Positions 28,401 through 37,146 of a DNA stretch of 64,000 nt are shown piece after piece. The translations under genes and the position numbers were made by a program. The first letter of the stretch is position 1. Every line of letters starts with the position of its first letter. This stretch comes from Planctomycetota bacterium (GTDB taxonomy: Bacteria > Planctomycetota > UBA1135 > GCA-002748355), in NCBI GenBank assembly GCA_020638795.1, contig JACKHW010000005.1:1-64000 (forward strand). The letters are read 5' to 3'. The notes below the pieces were generated by a model. That model was not told the origin of the DNA, searched no databases, and worked only from the letters and a program-made list of their open reading frames with translations.

Positions 28401-28767
28401 GATCCGCGTCCACGTCGAAGGCGACCTCGACGTCGAGACCGACTCTTCGCTCGTCGTCTTCTTCGACACGCAACTCGACGACGCGCTCCGCGCCGAGGGT
28501 TTCGCCCGCGAAATCGTCGTGCGCATCAACTCGCTGCGCAAACAGAGCGGCCTCGCGATCGAGACGCGCATCGCGCTGTCGTGTGCATCCGAAGATGCGC
28601 TCGTCCTGCGTGCACTCGACGAGCACGGCGACATGATCGCCCGCGAAGTGCTCGCGAAGTCGCTCGAGGTCGTCAACGCGGATCAGCTCGCGGCAGATGC
28701 GACGAGGTTCGATCTCGGCGACGACCGGAGCTTCTCCGCGGTCTTGGTCACGCAAGCGGGCGGCTGA
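25468..28767 (+). CDS. ileS: Isoleucyl-tRNA synthetase, type 2-like
   Basis: About 1099 residues; charges tRNA-Ile with isoleucine. The class I signature region reads GRPGIHHVLARTIKD, so the HIGH motif is the GIHH variant seen in several bacterial phyla. The KMSKS loop is KMSKR at 640-644 (KMSKRLGN). An editing (CP1) domain lies between (AWTTTPWTLPSNFALAV). The anticodon-binding domain and a C-terminal extension complete the protein. The length and KMSKR fit the eukaryotic-like IleRS2 group, which is often resistant to mupirocin; I infer this from motifs only. The start at 25468 is preferred over 25345, which would overlap hflX. Confidence 0.95.
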   Translation: MSPAATPDAFPPLPKTFTEAPDEAERDVLARWEADQAYDAVKKKRKGCKPFVFWEGPPTANGRPGIHHVLARTIKDAVCRYRTMAGYRVERKAGWDTHGLPVELEVEKSLGISGKGQIEEFGVAEFNERCRESVWTYRKDWEELSARIGYWLDYDDPYITYDPDYVETLWNLLARFHDQGLAYRGKRVLPYCGRCGTGLSTHELGQPGVYRDVKDPSVTVRFRIVDDPDGASILAWTTTPWTLPSNFALAVHPSLDYVKARVALPVPKGEEKGSRGHEVVWVAAARASTVLGEHEVLDTKTGRELAGTRYLPLFEDAIPRVEPGVWQPVDDRIHQVWTADYVTAEDGTGIVHQAPYGADDWELARREHLPIPLAVGDDGRFSVALAGVAVGTFFKDADDALMDDLKKRGLLFQKAREPHSYPHCWRCDTPLLYFPAPAWYLRVTAFKDAMIELNRQIRWVPADVGTGRFGRWLENLVDWNLSRDRYWGTPLPYWICESCDTEKAIHSRAELEELAQEPLPEGFDNHKPRVDQVHLRCECGGTMKRTPAVADVWFDSGAMPYAQYHWPFGQENRARTEDQWPADFIAEGVDQTRGWFYTLHAIGTFVSSVDDTPETAAFTRGPTYKTCVVNGLLLDKNGVKMSKRLGNIVKPNDAIGAHGADAVRWYMLSSGAIWLPKRFDLDGVLEVRRRFLGTLLNSYKFFADYARIDEFRVDDPSIPEVSDRQAIDRWLVSRTQSVIRDVVACYDDYDLSGACRAIEHFVVDEVSNWYIRRNRRRFWKGEKTPDKLGAYATLFSALEAAARLAAPLVPFVTDSLWRALNGSNETVHGVELPSPNGAYIDDELEGSMRLVEKVVVMGRALRERLGHKIKQPLPAIHLRASDARDLDLLATEFAKDQLLDELNVKSIGSLETDDGKLCTLEAKPNFKTLGKRLGKQMKAAAATIAGLPRDEIVKLRSGESITIDVEGTSVELASEDVEIRVHVEGDLDVETDSSLVVFFDTQLDDALRAEGFAREIVVRINSLRKQSGLAIETRIALSCASEDALVLRALDEHGDMIAREVLAKSLEVVNADQLAADATRFDLGDDRSFSAVLVTQAGG

Positions 28768-28775
28768 GAGCCGCC
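28759..28775 (+). terminator. Hairpin over the ileS stop codon
   Basis: GGCGGCT (28759-28765), loop GAG, AGCCGCC (28769-28775). A perfect 7-bp stem that includes the TGA. A second hairpin, GCGGACC / GGTCCGC at 28846-28868, lies nearer the opposing gene. Confidence 0.45.
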
Positions 28776-28885
28776 GAGCTGCCAGCGACATGACGAGAGG
28801 GCTTGGCAAACAGCGCCAACATCGCTCGGGCACGACGCGCGCGTGGCGGACCGTCAGTCGTGGTCCGCGGGCAGCTCTCGAATGC

Positions 28886-30001
28886 TCACTTGTGGCATTC
28901 CGTGACCGGTAGGGACCACTCGATGGTCGTGCCCAACAGCGTGGCGGCCTGCCAGCGGAAGGGTAGGGCGCGCAGCACCGGTGCATTGGGAATCTTGACG
29001 AAGAAGCCCACTGCCGTGGTGACGATCGTTCCACTCGCGACCAAGAGAGGGTCCTCCAACGTGAACTCCCCGACCGTGCCGGGGATCTTCGCCACAGGGC
29101 CCGGCCGACCGAGGAACAGAGCGAAGACGGCGTTGTCGGCACCGACGACGAGAACCGTGGCCTGCGTCCCGATATCCGACGGCCTTGCAACCACGAGCGG
29201 CGCACGGCGATTCGTCACTCGGATCCTCGGATCGATCGGCGTCGCCGTTCCCACCGGAGTGAGGTTCACCTTCAGTCCGACCTCGAGCGTGCCGTTGCCG
29301 TGGATAGCACTCATGCTCGTATTCCCGGCCGATGCGACGTTGGACGCGCGGAACAACACGACGGACGAAGTCGCATCCATCGTGATGCCGGGCTGCGCGC
29401 CGTTCTGCGGTGCCCCGGCAATGGCGTACGACACACCACCGAAGCGCAGCGCGGAGTCGACGAGCGTGATCGCGGGCGAGCCCGCAGGATATTGGTTGGT
29501 CTGCGAGTCGTACGCTTGCCCCCGGATGCTCGTGCCACCACCGGCAGTCACCCGCGATCGATTTGCCGCCAACGCACCGATGGCACAGCCTTCGAACGTG
29601 ACATCATCGCAGCCAGTCACCGTGACCGACCCCATCCCGGGGTATGCCGAAGCGATGACTTCGGCGAAGAGCACGCGGCCTGCACAGTTGTTCACGACGA
29701 GGTCACGCACGTAGCAATACTGCAGCACGAAGGCCTGACCTGCAGGAATCCCACGGACCTCGACTCCACCCAGAGCCATGATCTGCGAAGGCAGTCGGCA
29801 GTGGATGAAGAGCGGCTTGTCGATCACGAAGGGCTGGGACCCGCTGTGCACGTATGTGCCGTTGAAGAGAATGATGTCTCCTGGATTCGCTCCCAGGATC
29901 GCGCTTGCCAACTGCTGATCATTCGCAGTGATGGTCCTCTGAGCGCTCAGCCAGGGGACGAGTAGCAAGGTAAGGACACAGCAGATTCGAACAGACTGCA
30001 T
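28886..30001 (-). CDS. Secreted parallel beta-helix-like protein with the shared C-terminal module
   Basis: About 371 residues. GGGAG lies 7 nt before the ATG at 30001, and a signal peptide follows (MQSVRICCVLTLLLVPWLSA), so the much longer upstream frame to 30478 is not used. The body (LASAILGANPGDIILFNGTY, then turns such as GCDDVTFEGCAIG) reads like a right-handed beta-helix of the pectate-lyase or polymorphic-outer-membrane type. The C-terminus ends in the shared module with core VKIPNAPVLRALPFRWQA. Extracellular location is likely. No catalytic residues can be assigned. Confidence 0.7.
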   Translation of the reverse strand: MQSVRICCVLTLLLVPWLSAQRTITANDQQLASAILGANPGDIILFNGTYVHSGSQPFVIDKPLFIHCRLPSQIMALGGVEVRGIPAGQAFVLQYCYVRDLVVNNCAGRVLFAEVIASAYPGMGSVTVTGCDDVTFEGCAIGALAANRSRVTAGGGTSIRGQAYDSQTNQYPAGSPAITLVDSALRFGGVSYAIAGAPQNGAQPGITMDATSSVVLFRASNVASAGNTSMSAIHGNGTLEVGLKVNLTPVGTATPIDPRIRVTNRRAPLVVARPSDIGTQATVLVVGADNAVFALFLGRPGPVAKIPGTVGEFTLEDPLLVASGTIVTTAVGFFVKIPNAPVLRALPFRWQAATLLGTTIEWSLPVTECHK

Positions 30002-30338
30002 GAGTTCTCTCCCAGTTGTATTCGGGGATTCGTACTCGGTGGGCTCGACTCTCGACAGGATAGCGCAACCAACCCCGCAGCGTAACGCAGCATCGCGCAG
30101 TGAACGTCGCTCGCGAAGCGTACCGAGCAGGAAACGCCGGGGAGACGAACAAGCACGCCGCAGGTCATCACGGACGAACGGGACCCGTTCCGCGACGTGG
30201 AAGCTCCGAATTCTCGCGTGACATCTACGAGGAAAACGTCCTTGGCTCAGTGTCCGGCGCGGATCGCACTGCGCGCTTGCGGCGTGCGGGACGATCTTCG
30301 TCGATCGTTCATCACCAAGTTCCAAGAACCGGTCTGTC
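30002..30338. other. Divergent intergenic region
   Basis: Contains the -10 box for the minus-strand beta-helix gene. I find no supported gene and no clear promoter for the plus-strand gene at 30339. Confidence 0.45.
30057..30064 (-). promoter_or_regulatory. Putative -10 box GCTATCCT (minus strand)
   Basis: Identical in 11 bases (GCGCTATCCTG) to the box at 809-819. It lies 55 nt before the start at 30001. Confidence 0.4.
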
Positions 30339-30821
30339 ATGCACGCACGACTCCTACTCGCTTGTCTCTTCTTCCCACCCTGCCTCACGGCGCAGAATCC
30401 GACTCCCGCGGTCGGGTCGACGCGCATCGACTTCGTGGCTCGCTCGACGAAAGTCGACGAAGTCGTCGTCACGGGCAATACGCTCGAAATCGAGGTCGAC
30501 GTGCAAGTCGAAGACGATCATCACGCATACAAGTGCGCAGTCTCCGTGACGATCGAAGTCGGCAACAACGAAAAGACGCCTAGACAGATCGCGCAAGAAG
30601 CCTGTGATGCGATCGAAGATCAGATCGGCGACTTCCTGGAGGGCAAGAATCTGCCTCGCGCAGATGCGGCGAAGTTCCTCCGCTGCGATGGTGGCACCGT
30701 CATCGTCAAAGCCACTCCACCCACCGGCAACAACACGGGAACAGCGGAAAAACCAAAACAGTCCTACGAAGGCAGACTCGACGGGCAGATCCAATATCGC
30801 ATGCAAACATCGAAGAAATGA
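30339..30821 (+). CDS. Small secreted hypothetical protein
   Basis: 160 residues. A signal peptide MHARLLLACLFFPPCLTAQ is visible; the mature protein has two beta-rich halves around a helix (RQIAQEACDAIEDQIGDF). No family is recognised. It overlaps the next gene by ATGA (30818-30821), and the neighbour has the same layout (signal peptide, strands, a helix containing AISQAINDA). The two may be distant paralogues or partners; this is inference from layout only. Confidence 0.6.
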   Translation: MHARLLLACLFFPPCLTAQNPTPAVGSTRIDFVARSTKVDEVVVTGNTLEIEVDVQVEDDHHAYKCAVSVTIEVGNNEKTPRQIAQEACDAIEDQIGDFLEGKNLPRADAAKFLRCDGGTVIVKATPPTGNNTGTAEKPKQSYEGRLDGQIQYRMQTSKK

Positions 30822-31378
30822 GGCGCAAGACCATGTTCATCAAGAAGCTCATCACGATCCCGGCACTCGTCGGCTTCGCGTCCTTGTTCGCGACTTCGCC
30901 ACTTACCGCGCAGCAGCGCATCAACGTGCAGCCCGAATGCGGAACGCAGCACATCATCGATTACGACTTCCAGATCTTCTTCAAGCTCAAAGACCCGAAC
31001 GGCAAGGAACACTCGATCATGGTGCGCCTCAGCGAAGGCACGGGCGACGAAAGCATGGCACTCGCGATCAGCCAAGCAATCAACGACGCGACCGACAGCG
31101 AAACCAAGACCGCGGAGGTGAAACCCGGCACGGAAGACCCGTCGCAGGAGGACGTCATTCTCGACAAAGGTTGGTGCTTCGTCAGGGGTTCACTCTACAA
31201 GTACAAACTCGTCGGCGAAAAATGGCTCTCGAAGTCGAGCGGCCAGTGCGACATCGACGTCGACTACGACGACGGGAAGGGCGTCCAGGACGAGAAGCAG
31301 AACAACGACCCTGGACACGACAACGGCAAGCCCTTCAACGACCCGCCTCCGGGCAATTGGCCGAACCGCAACTGGTGA
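30818..31378 (+). CDS. Small secreted hypothetical protein, coupled to the preceding gene
   Basis: 186 residues from the ATG that overlaps the previous stop; an ATG at 30833 (MFIKKLITI) is an alternative with GAGG 9 nt upstream. The signal peptide is followed by a mature part with two Cys pairs (PECG; GWCFVRG and GQCDID). The C-terminal 40 residues are Asp, Asn and Pro rich (DPPPGNWPNRNW) and probably disordered. No family is recognised. Cotranscription with the preceding gene is likely. A hairpin terminator follows. Confidence 0.6.
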   Translation: MRRKTMFIKKLITIPALVGFASLFATSPLTAQQRINVQPECGTQHIIDYDFQIFFKLKDPNGKEHSIMVRLSEGTGDESMALAISQAINDATDSETKTAEVKPGTEDPSQEDVILDKGWCFVRGSLYKYKLVGEKWLSKSSGQCDIDVDYDDGKGVQDEKQNNDPGHDNGKPFNDPPPGNWPNRNW

Positions 31379-31783
31379 GTCGCCGAACTCGGGGTCGGCA
31401 GCTCGGCTCGCGAGCTGCCATCGGTGGGATGTCCTTGCACCTGCCACCTGCTCGTGTCGGCACGACGGACACGGATGGTTTGGCGGCGCACGATTCGTAC
31501 ACAGCCACCAGTTCTTGCTTTTGGGTGTCGAGGATCACGCGGTCACGAAATGCAGGGTGTTCTTACCCATGAGGGGCCCGCATTCGACGCACACTCGTTG
31601 ACGGCGTGACTCGGCGCGTTCCTCGATGTGGTTTCACCTGTAGGCTGTGCTCCAGGTCACGAACGATGAATGGCGTTCCGCCGCTGCACAGATCTCTCTC
31701 GCTCGCCGCGTTCGCAGCTCGACCTTCGTGGCCTTCGATCGCACTCGCAAGACCACTCGCCTCCACGTGCTCACGGAGCCGCC
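31379..31783. other. Intergenic region of 405 bases
   Basis: Begins with the hairpin at 31397-31419. A TGTAGGCT box at 31639-31646 could start transcription of the FG-GAP gene with a leader of about 130 nt. I see nothing else. Confidence 0.4.
31397..31419 (+). terminator. Perfect 9-bp hairpin
   Basis: GGCAGCTCG, 5-nt loop, CGAGCTGCC, 18 nt after the stop at 31378. No T-tract follows. Confidence 0.5.
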
Positions 31784-33784
31784 ATGAACGCCCTCACGCG
31801 CACCATCGCCCTGTTTCTGATCGCGGCAACGGGTACACCCGCACTGGCTCAGGGCGACCTGACGCCGACGGGCCTGTCCTGCAACCACACCGTCATCGAC
31901 AATGGGAAACAAGTCGCGATCACGTCGATCGTCAAGAACAACGACCCGTTCTTCGCGACTCCGAAACCCGCGAACACCGCGTACATCTTGTCGGATGACA
32001 TCTTCTTGACGACGGCCGACGTCATCCTCGACACGTTCCAGAACAAGGCGCTCGGGCCGGGACAGACCGATCTCGTGACACGGACCGTGACGATTCCCGA
32101 CCTGATTGCGTGCAAGACCTACTACATCTTCGTGTGGGTGAACTACGACGCCGGGATCTTCGAACTCAATCGCCTCAACAACACGCGGATGATCTCCGTG
32201 ACGGGCGTTGTCCAACCACCGGCCCCGACGACCACGCTCGCACCCAATCTCGGTCGTCTGACGATCCGCCACCGAATCGATGGCCTGGCCGCGGTCAGTG
32301 CGTTGCATCCCGGCGAACAGTTCGGCACGTCGATGGCGAGCGCTGGCGACTTCGACAAGGACGGCTACGTGGACCTCGTCGTGGGCGCGCCATACCAATC
32401 TTCGAATGCCACGAATGTCCAGACTGGAGCTGCCTACGTGTTCTCGGGCAAGGATGGCTCGAGGCTCTGGGCCGTTCAGGGTGTGGGCATCGGCCAACAG
32501 CTCGGCAAGTGGGTCCACGGTGCGGGGGACGTCGATGGCGACGGCTACGCGGACGTCATCGTCAGCGCAGGGACCACTCCGGCCGTCTTCTCCGGTCGAA
32601 CGGGTCAACTCCTGTGGGTCTTTCAAGGGATCGAGTCCGGCGACTCGCTCGACGGCAACGTCGCGGGGATCGGGGACATCAATGGCGACGGCCATGACGA
32701 CGTCGCCGTGTGTGGCACGGGGCATCCCGACAGTGCCATCGCCTACGTGATGTCGGGCAAGGATGGCAAGCGGCTCGCTCGGCTCGTGCAACCGCGTGCC
32801 TCGATCTACGACACCGTCGAGGAGGTCCATGTCTACTCACTCGGGAACATCACGAACGCCATCGAGTTCGCGTTCAGTGCGAAGCACAAGCTGTCCGGAT
32901 ACACGATGACGATCTACGCCGGTCCCTACTTCCAGAAGGTCATCGATCATCAGTATCTGCCGCTCGGTCCGCACAGTGGACCGATCACGGGTTGCGGCGA
33001 TCTCGACAAGGATGGCTTCCGCGACTTCGTGACGAGTAGTTCGACGAGTGTCCAGTGGTTCTCCGGCAAGACGAAGAAAGTTCTGCGTTCGGTCGGCTCG
33101 ATGTACGACCTCTCCTCTCTGGCCGACATCGGCGACTTCGACCGTGACGGGTATTCGGATCTCGCCGTGGCGGCAGAGTTCGTCATTTCGAACAAGCAAG
33201 TGCCGGGCGTGCGCATCTACTCGGGGAAGGACGCCCGCGTTCTCGCGTTCTTCAGGCACGACCGCGTGCGGACGGTGGCGAGCTTCGGCGACTCGGACCG
33301 TGACGGCTTCCCCGAGATCGCGATCGCCGCACCCCTGGAGTCCCCCGTATGCCGACCGCAAGCGGGAACGGCATGGGTGTTCGGCATCCAGCCATTCCTC
33401 GAGGGCGACGTCGCCGCCTTCTCGCTCGCGAATGTCAACACGTTGAAGATGTCGCTCGACGCTGGATCTACGTTTGCCGGACAGGGTTACTGGGTCCTGG
33501 GCTCGCTCACGGGAACAGCGCCCGGGCTGCAGCTCGGCGGCATCACGCTACCTCTCGTCTTCGACCCGATGACCGACCTGACGATGATGCTCGCGAACAG
33601 TTCGATCTTCGTAAACACGTTGGGGACGCTCGATGCGTCGGGGCAGAACGGTGCGCGCTTCGTATTCGGCCCGAGCGGGCAATCGAGTCTCATCGGACGC
33701 CGGATCTATTTCGGGTTCCTCACGTTCGGTGGTGGCAAGTTCACGATGGCGAGCAATCCGATCCAGCTGCGACTCGAGAAGTAG
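31784..33784 (+). CDS. Secreted FG-GAP/VCBS repeat protein with CARDB-like N-terminus and shared C-terminal module
   Basis: About 666 residues. The start at 31784 gives a signal peptide (MNALTRTIALFLIAATGTPALAQ). Residues 25-140 resemble a CARDB adhesion domain (NGKQVAITSIVKNND, CKTYYIFVWVNY). A seven-bladed integrin-alpha-like propeller follows; calcium loops DFDKDGYVD, DVDGDGYAD, DINGDGHDD, DLDKDGFRD, DFDRDGYSD and DSDRDGFPE are visible. The last 120 residues are the shared module (core FGPSGQSSLIGRRIYFGF). It is likely a cell-surface or secreted calcium-binding protein. Confidence 0.8.
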   Translation: MNALTRTIALFLIAATGTPALAQGDLTPTGLSCNHTVIDNGKQVAITSIVKNNDPFFATPKPANTAYILSDDIFLTTADVILDTFQNKALGPGQTDLVTRTVTIPDLIACKTYYIFVWVNYDAGIFELNRLNNTRMISVTGVVQPPAPTTTLAPNLGRLTIRHRIDGLAAVSALHPGEQFGTSMASAGDFDKDGYVDLVVGAPYQSSNATNVQTGAAYVFSGKDGSRLWAVQGVGIGQQLGKWVHGAGDVDGDGYADVIVSAGTTPAVFSGRTGQLLWVFQGIESGDSLDGNVAGIGDINGDGHDDVAVCGTGHPDSAIAYVMSGKDGKRLARLVQPRASIYDTVEEVHVYSLGNITNAIEFAFSAKHKLSGYTMTIYAGPYFQKVIDHQYLPLGPHSGPITGCGDLDKDGFRDFVTSSSTSVQWFSGKTKKVLRSVGSMYDLSSLADIGDFDRDGYSDLAVAAEFVISNKQVPGVRIYSGKDARVLAFFRHDRVRTVASFGDSDRDGFPEIAIAAPLESPVCRPQAGTAWVFGIQPFLEGDVAAFSLANVNTLKMSLDAGSTFAGQGYWVLGSLTGTAPGLQLGGITLPLVFDPMTDLTMMLANSSIFVNTLGTLDASGQNGARFVFGPSGQSSLIGRRIYFGFLTFGGGKFTMASNPIQLRLEK

Positions 33785-33824
33785 ATTCGCCTCGCGAAAC
33801 GTCGACGTTAAACCTCCACACGTC

Positions 33825-34442
33825 ATGCAACACTTCTGTCTTCCGAGCATTCTCCTCGTTTTGGTGACCGGTTCCGGATGCGCCACAACAGGCCACGCGA
33901 CGATCGAGCTCGCGACGACGACCGTGATCCAGCGCACGAGCGAGGACGTCCGTGTCGCCGACTCGAAAGTCAAGGTGACGATCGGCGACATCACCGCGGG
34001 ACAAGTGCTCACGCGCCTCGACGCGGGCGAAGAGTGCCTCCTCGGTCAGCGTCCGATGAAACCCGGCGACAGTGTGCCGTTCCGATTGCGCGGCATCGAC
34101 TTGGATCTCGGCATGTCGCGAATGGTCAACCTGCTGTTCGGCGACGACTACGCGACGTTCTATCTCGGCACGAAGGACGATGTAGCGCGGGCCCAGATCC
34201 ACGACTTCCTCGAACGAATCGCGGAATCGAAATTCCGCTTCGTGATCGGAACGCGCGAAGTGGACGGCCACGAACTCGCGCGAGCTCTCGAACGCGACGT
34301 GGCGCGACGTTCGTCCCCGCCGAGCGCGAAGGAGTTCCTCGACGACATCGCGGTGCACCCGGCGGGCAAGCCGCGATACGGTGCCATCGTCAGGGACGAA
34401 ACCTACGACATCGCACGGTGGCTCCGATCGTCGTTGTATTGA
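33825..34442 (+). CDS. Putative lipoprotein of unknown function
   Basis: About 205 residues. The ATG at 33825 begins a hydrophobic segment ending in GSGC, a weak lipobox. The mature part is mixed alpha/beta and lacks a family I recognise; the C-terminal third is charged. It lies 40 nt after the FG-GAP gene and 43 nt before a carboxypeptidase-regulatory-like gene, so these surface proteins may share a transcript, although a -10-like box precedes the next gene. Confidence 0.6.
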   Translation: MQHFCLPSILLVLVTGSGCATTGHATIELATTTVIQRTSEDVRVADSKVKVTIGDITAGQVLTRLDAGEECLLGQRPMKPGDSVPFRLRGIDLDLGMSRMVNLLFGDDYATFYLGTKDDVARAQIHDFLERIAESKFRFVIGTREVDGHELARALERDVARRSSPPSAKEFLDDIAVHPAGKPRYGAIVRDETYDIARWLRSSLY

Positions 34443-34468
34443 CGGTCGCACGCGTCAACGCGTGCCTG

Positions 34469-34476
34469 GCTACACT
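34469..34476 (+). promoter_or_regulatory. Putative -10 box GCTACACT
   Basis: TACACT ends 9 nt before the ATG at 34486 with no Shine-Dalgarno sequence. A candidate for a leaderless mRNA. Confidence 0.4.
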
Positions 34477-34485
34477 GTGCCGATC

Positions 34486-36402
34486 ATGCATCCACCCATG
34501 GCGTCTCGGTCTCGCGTTGCAGTCTTGATCGCGGCGAACGCGCTGCTCAGCAGCGCTCTCCTCGCCCAGACAGACGGCAAGATCCTCGGACGCGTCGTGG
34601 ATCGCGAGGGCAATCCGGTCGTCGGTGCCGACGTCGTGCTGCACTCGCAAGACGTCATCTACCGCAGCGACCTCGGGCCAGGTGTCACACACCGGGTGAA
34701 GTCGGGAGCACGCGGGCGCTTTTCCTTCCGGATCGATGCCTCGCGCACGTGGTCCGCGTGGGCGACGTGGACCGACGCGAGTGGACGCCCCCACGCCTCG
34801 ACGATCCGAGAACGTCTCGGCGACGGGGCGGTCACCACCTTGCCGGAGGATGACATCGAGCATGCGAAGCGCACGCTCGTCATCCGCAATGCGGACGCAT
34901 GGCGTCAGCGTGGGCCGCTGCGTTACCGCGTCGTCGCGCCGACGCTGTTTCGCTACTGGGTCGATCTCGAAGTTCCGAACAAGGACGCTGAAAGCGCGCA
35001 GAGCGAGATCCGTGTCGCGCTACCGCCGATGCCAGGTCTCGAGCCGTGGCTCGAGATCTTCGACCGCGAAGGCTACCCGCTCCACAACTGGCCGCTGACA
35101 AACGACGGCAAAGCCACGGTCACGGTCACGATCCCGACGCCACGAAGGATCGCTGTGCGGGTCGTCGACGAAACAACGAAGCAACCGGTGAGCGACGCGA
35201 GTGTCCTCTGGGCAGCCTTCGCGTGGCCGCACTACGCGCCGCATGAAGACGCCCTTCGATCGCTTTCCGTTCGAGACTTCGGCATGGCGAAGCCTCGACC
35301 TGTCGGTGCCGACGGCATCGCGCGTCTATACGTGTGTTGGCCTGATGCGGTGCGGCATTACAGAGACCTCGTCGCGTTCGCTCCCGACCATGAGCGTCGG
35401 TTTCACCGCTTCCACGGCAATGCGTTCGAGGAGACGATCACGCTCGAAGTCGGTCCGTCGAGGACGGTTGGATGCGCGGTGCGAGACCGTGACGGCAACG
35501 CGATACCCGAAGTCCCGTGCTACGTCTCGGCGAATGCCGCGATGTCCAAGACGGGCTACATGAACTACGCCTGGCGTCGACTCGACACGACTCCCGATGG
35601 AACGTTGTCTTGGACTGCCGCATTACCGCGCAATCCGACTTTCGTCTGTCTCGCTCCGACGCGCGACCAACTCGCGCGGCTCCTTCCGACCGACGCGGGT
35701 CCTCTGCTCACACTGCCGACATCGCGCCAACTCTTCTGGGCAGCATCGACCGCACACACGAACGACAATGACGAAGACCTCGAGAACATCGGGTTCGGTT
35801 CGTGGGCCTCACACGAAGTCATCGCCAAGCGGAGCGACGGTGCGCCGGCCGCGCGTGCGCTCCTCTTGTGTCAACGTCGGGACAGCACACACCCGGGTGA
35901 CTCCCAAGACATCGTGCTTTCCCGCGACGGCCGAGCGCTCCTCGTGCTGTCCGAAGGCATGCACGACGTCGCCATCATCGACCTCGAAACGGGCGACTTC
36001 GCGACGCAATCCCTCTCGGTGAGCAAGGACCGAGCGGCAACGGTGCAACGCTTGCAGATCGCTCTCGCTGCTCCGTTCGCGGTCGATGTCGAAGCACGCG
36101 ACGCTTCCGAGAAGCCGTTGGCGAATGCGAAGATTCACTACGAGTTGCTCAAAGGCGGCGGCCCGTGGGAAGTCATCCGGCGCGCGCTCGAGCACATCGC
36201 GCGACATCAACCGCCGACCGACGCCAACGGCAGGGCCCGCGTGATCGTTCCCACGCGCGACCCGACGCTTCCGGTCGCGGCGCAAACGAGCCGTATGCTA
36301 TGGCACGACCGCGACGGCAAGGTGCTCCGATCGGATTCGCAGCTCCTCGACGAGTCGCATCGCGGCACCGTGACCTTCCACTTCTTGTTCTCGCAGAAGT
36401 AG
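34486..36402 (+). CDS. Secreted protein with carboxypeptidase regulatory-like (Cna-B-type) repeats
   Basis: About 638 residues. A signal peptide follows the ATG at 34486 (ASRSRVAVLIAANALLSSAL). The first mature domain, GRVVDREGNPVVGADVVLHS, is the classic carboxypeptidase regulatory-like fold; later segments VRDRDGNAIPEVPCYVSA and ARDASEKPLANAKIHYELL repeat the pattern, so several beta-sandwich domains are strung together. Such domains in bacteria build surface stalks or bind polymers. No catalytic domain is visible. Confidence 0.7.
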   Translation: MHPPMASRSRVAVLIAANALLSSALLAQTDGKILGRVVDREGNPVVGADVVLHSQDVIYRSDLGPGVTHRVKSGARGRFSFRIDASRTWSAWATWTDASGRPHASTIRERLGDGAVTTLPEDDIEHAKRTLVIRNADAWRQRGPLRYRVVAPTLFRYWVDLEVPNKDAESAQSEIRVALPPMPGLEPWLEIFDREGYPLHNWPLTNDGKATVTVTIPTPRRIAVRVVDETTKQPVSDASVLWAAFAWPHYAPHEDALRSLSVRDFGMAKPRPVGADGIARLYVCWPDAVRHYRDLVAFAPDHERRFHRFHGNAFEETITLEVGPSRTVGCAVRDRDGNAIPEVPCYVSANAAMSKTGYMNYAWRRLDTTPDGTLSWTAALPRNPTFVCLAPTRDQLARLLPTDAGPLLTLPTSRQLFWAASTAHTNDNDEDLENIGFGSWASHEVIAKRSDGAPAARALLLCQRRDSTHPGDSQDIVLSRDGRALLVLSEGMHDVAIIDLETGDFATQSLSVSKDRAATVQRLQIALAAPFAVDVEARDASEKPLANAKIHYELLKGGGPWEVIRRALEHIARHQPPTDANGRARVIVPTRDPTLPVAAQTSRMLWHDRDGKVLRSDSQLLDESHRGTVTFHFLFSQK

Positions 36403-36489
36403 AACTCTTGTTGGCAGGAGTTCGCGAAGGTCAAGCGCCAAACGCCGACTCGAACGATTGCGCGATTGTGACGTGCGTCGAGTCCGTCA

Positions 36490-36942
36490 TCAGCGCGACG
36501 CGACGGTGTCGTTTTCGGTCGCGGGGGTCACGACCGGCGCGGTGGACAACTCCAGCAGCCGGCGCAAGCTCTCCTGCATCGTGTTCATGCCGATATGGCG
36601 CAGCCCGTCGGGACCCGTCTCTTCGATGCGCTTTTCGCGAAACGCACGACCGAGCATGTCGATCCAACCGGCTTGTTGCCCGTCGGGATAGCAGACTCGA
36701 TAGAGCACGACGGGGTCGTCGGGATCCGCGATCTCGAGGAGTTCGAGGCTACCGACGCGTGCGCCGTCGACCGTGACGTCCCACCTGGCCTTCTCGTGCA
36801 CCGCGCGCGGACTCGCGTCCGGCGGAAGTTTCTCGACGACGGTAATGACGCACGAGGAGAGAGGCGCGAGGGCGGAAAGGAGACAAGCCGCCACCGAAGC
36901 CTTGATCAGGTTCGGACGTTTGGGGGGATTCATCGCGATCAT
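36490..36942 (-). CDS. Small lipoprotein of unknown function
   Basis: 150 residues, or 147 from the ATG at 36933. The export signal ends in the lipobox LSSC, so lipid anchoring is likely. The mature domain is acidic and mixed alpha/beta (RWDVTVDGARVGSLELLEIA). I recognise no family. The gene converges with the Cna-B-type gene and is divergent from the helicase gene. Confidence 0.6.
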   Translation of the reverse strand: MIAMNPPKRPNLIKASVAACLLSALAPLSSCVITVVEKLPPDASPRAVHEKARWDVTVDGARVGSLELLEIADPDDPVVLYRVCYPDGQQAGWIDMLGRAFREKRIEETGPDGLRHIGMNTMQESLRRLLELSTAPVVTPATENDTVASR

Positions 36943-37146
36943 GCGTTAGGCCCGGTGACGGCTGTCTGGTCGGTGCATGGCGCGTTCGAACGGACACACG
37001 CCACGTCGTTCCGTGAGGTCGGGGAGCACGAACTGCTGTTTCCCTTCGCTCAGATTCCTAGATCGGATGGAACGCGTAGTCGCTTGAGCGAAAATCGCGA
37101 TGTCAGCGAAAAGATCGACGCGCCGTGGCCCGACCCACCCGGCAAG

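Noticed and set aside
36595..37146. N-terminal extension of the DinG-like helicase
   Set aside because: No family resemblance, and it overlaps the lipoprotein gene on the other strand.
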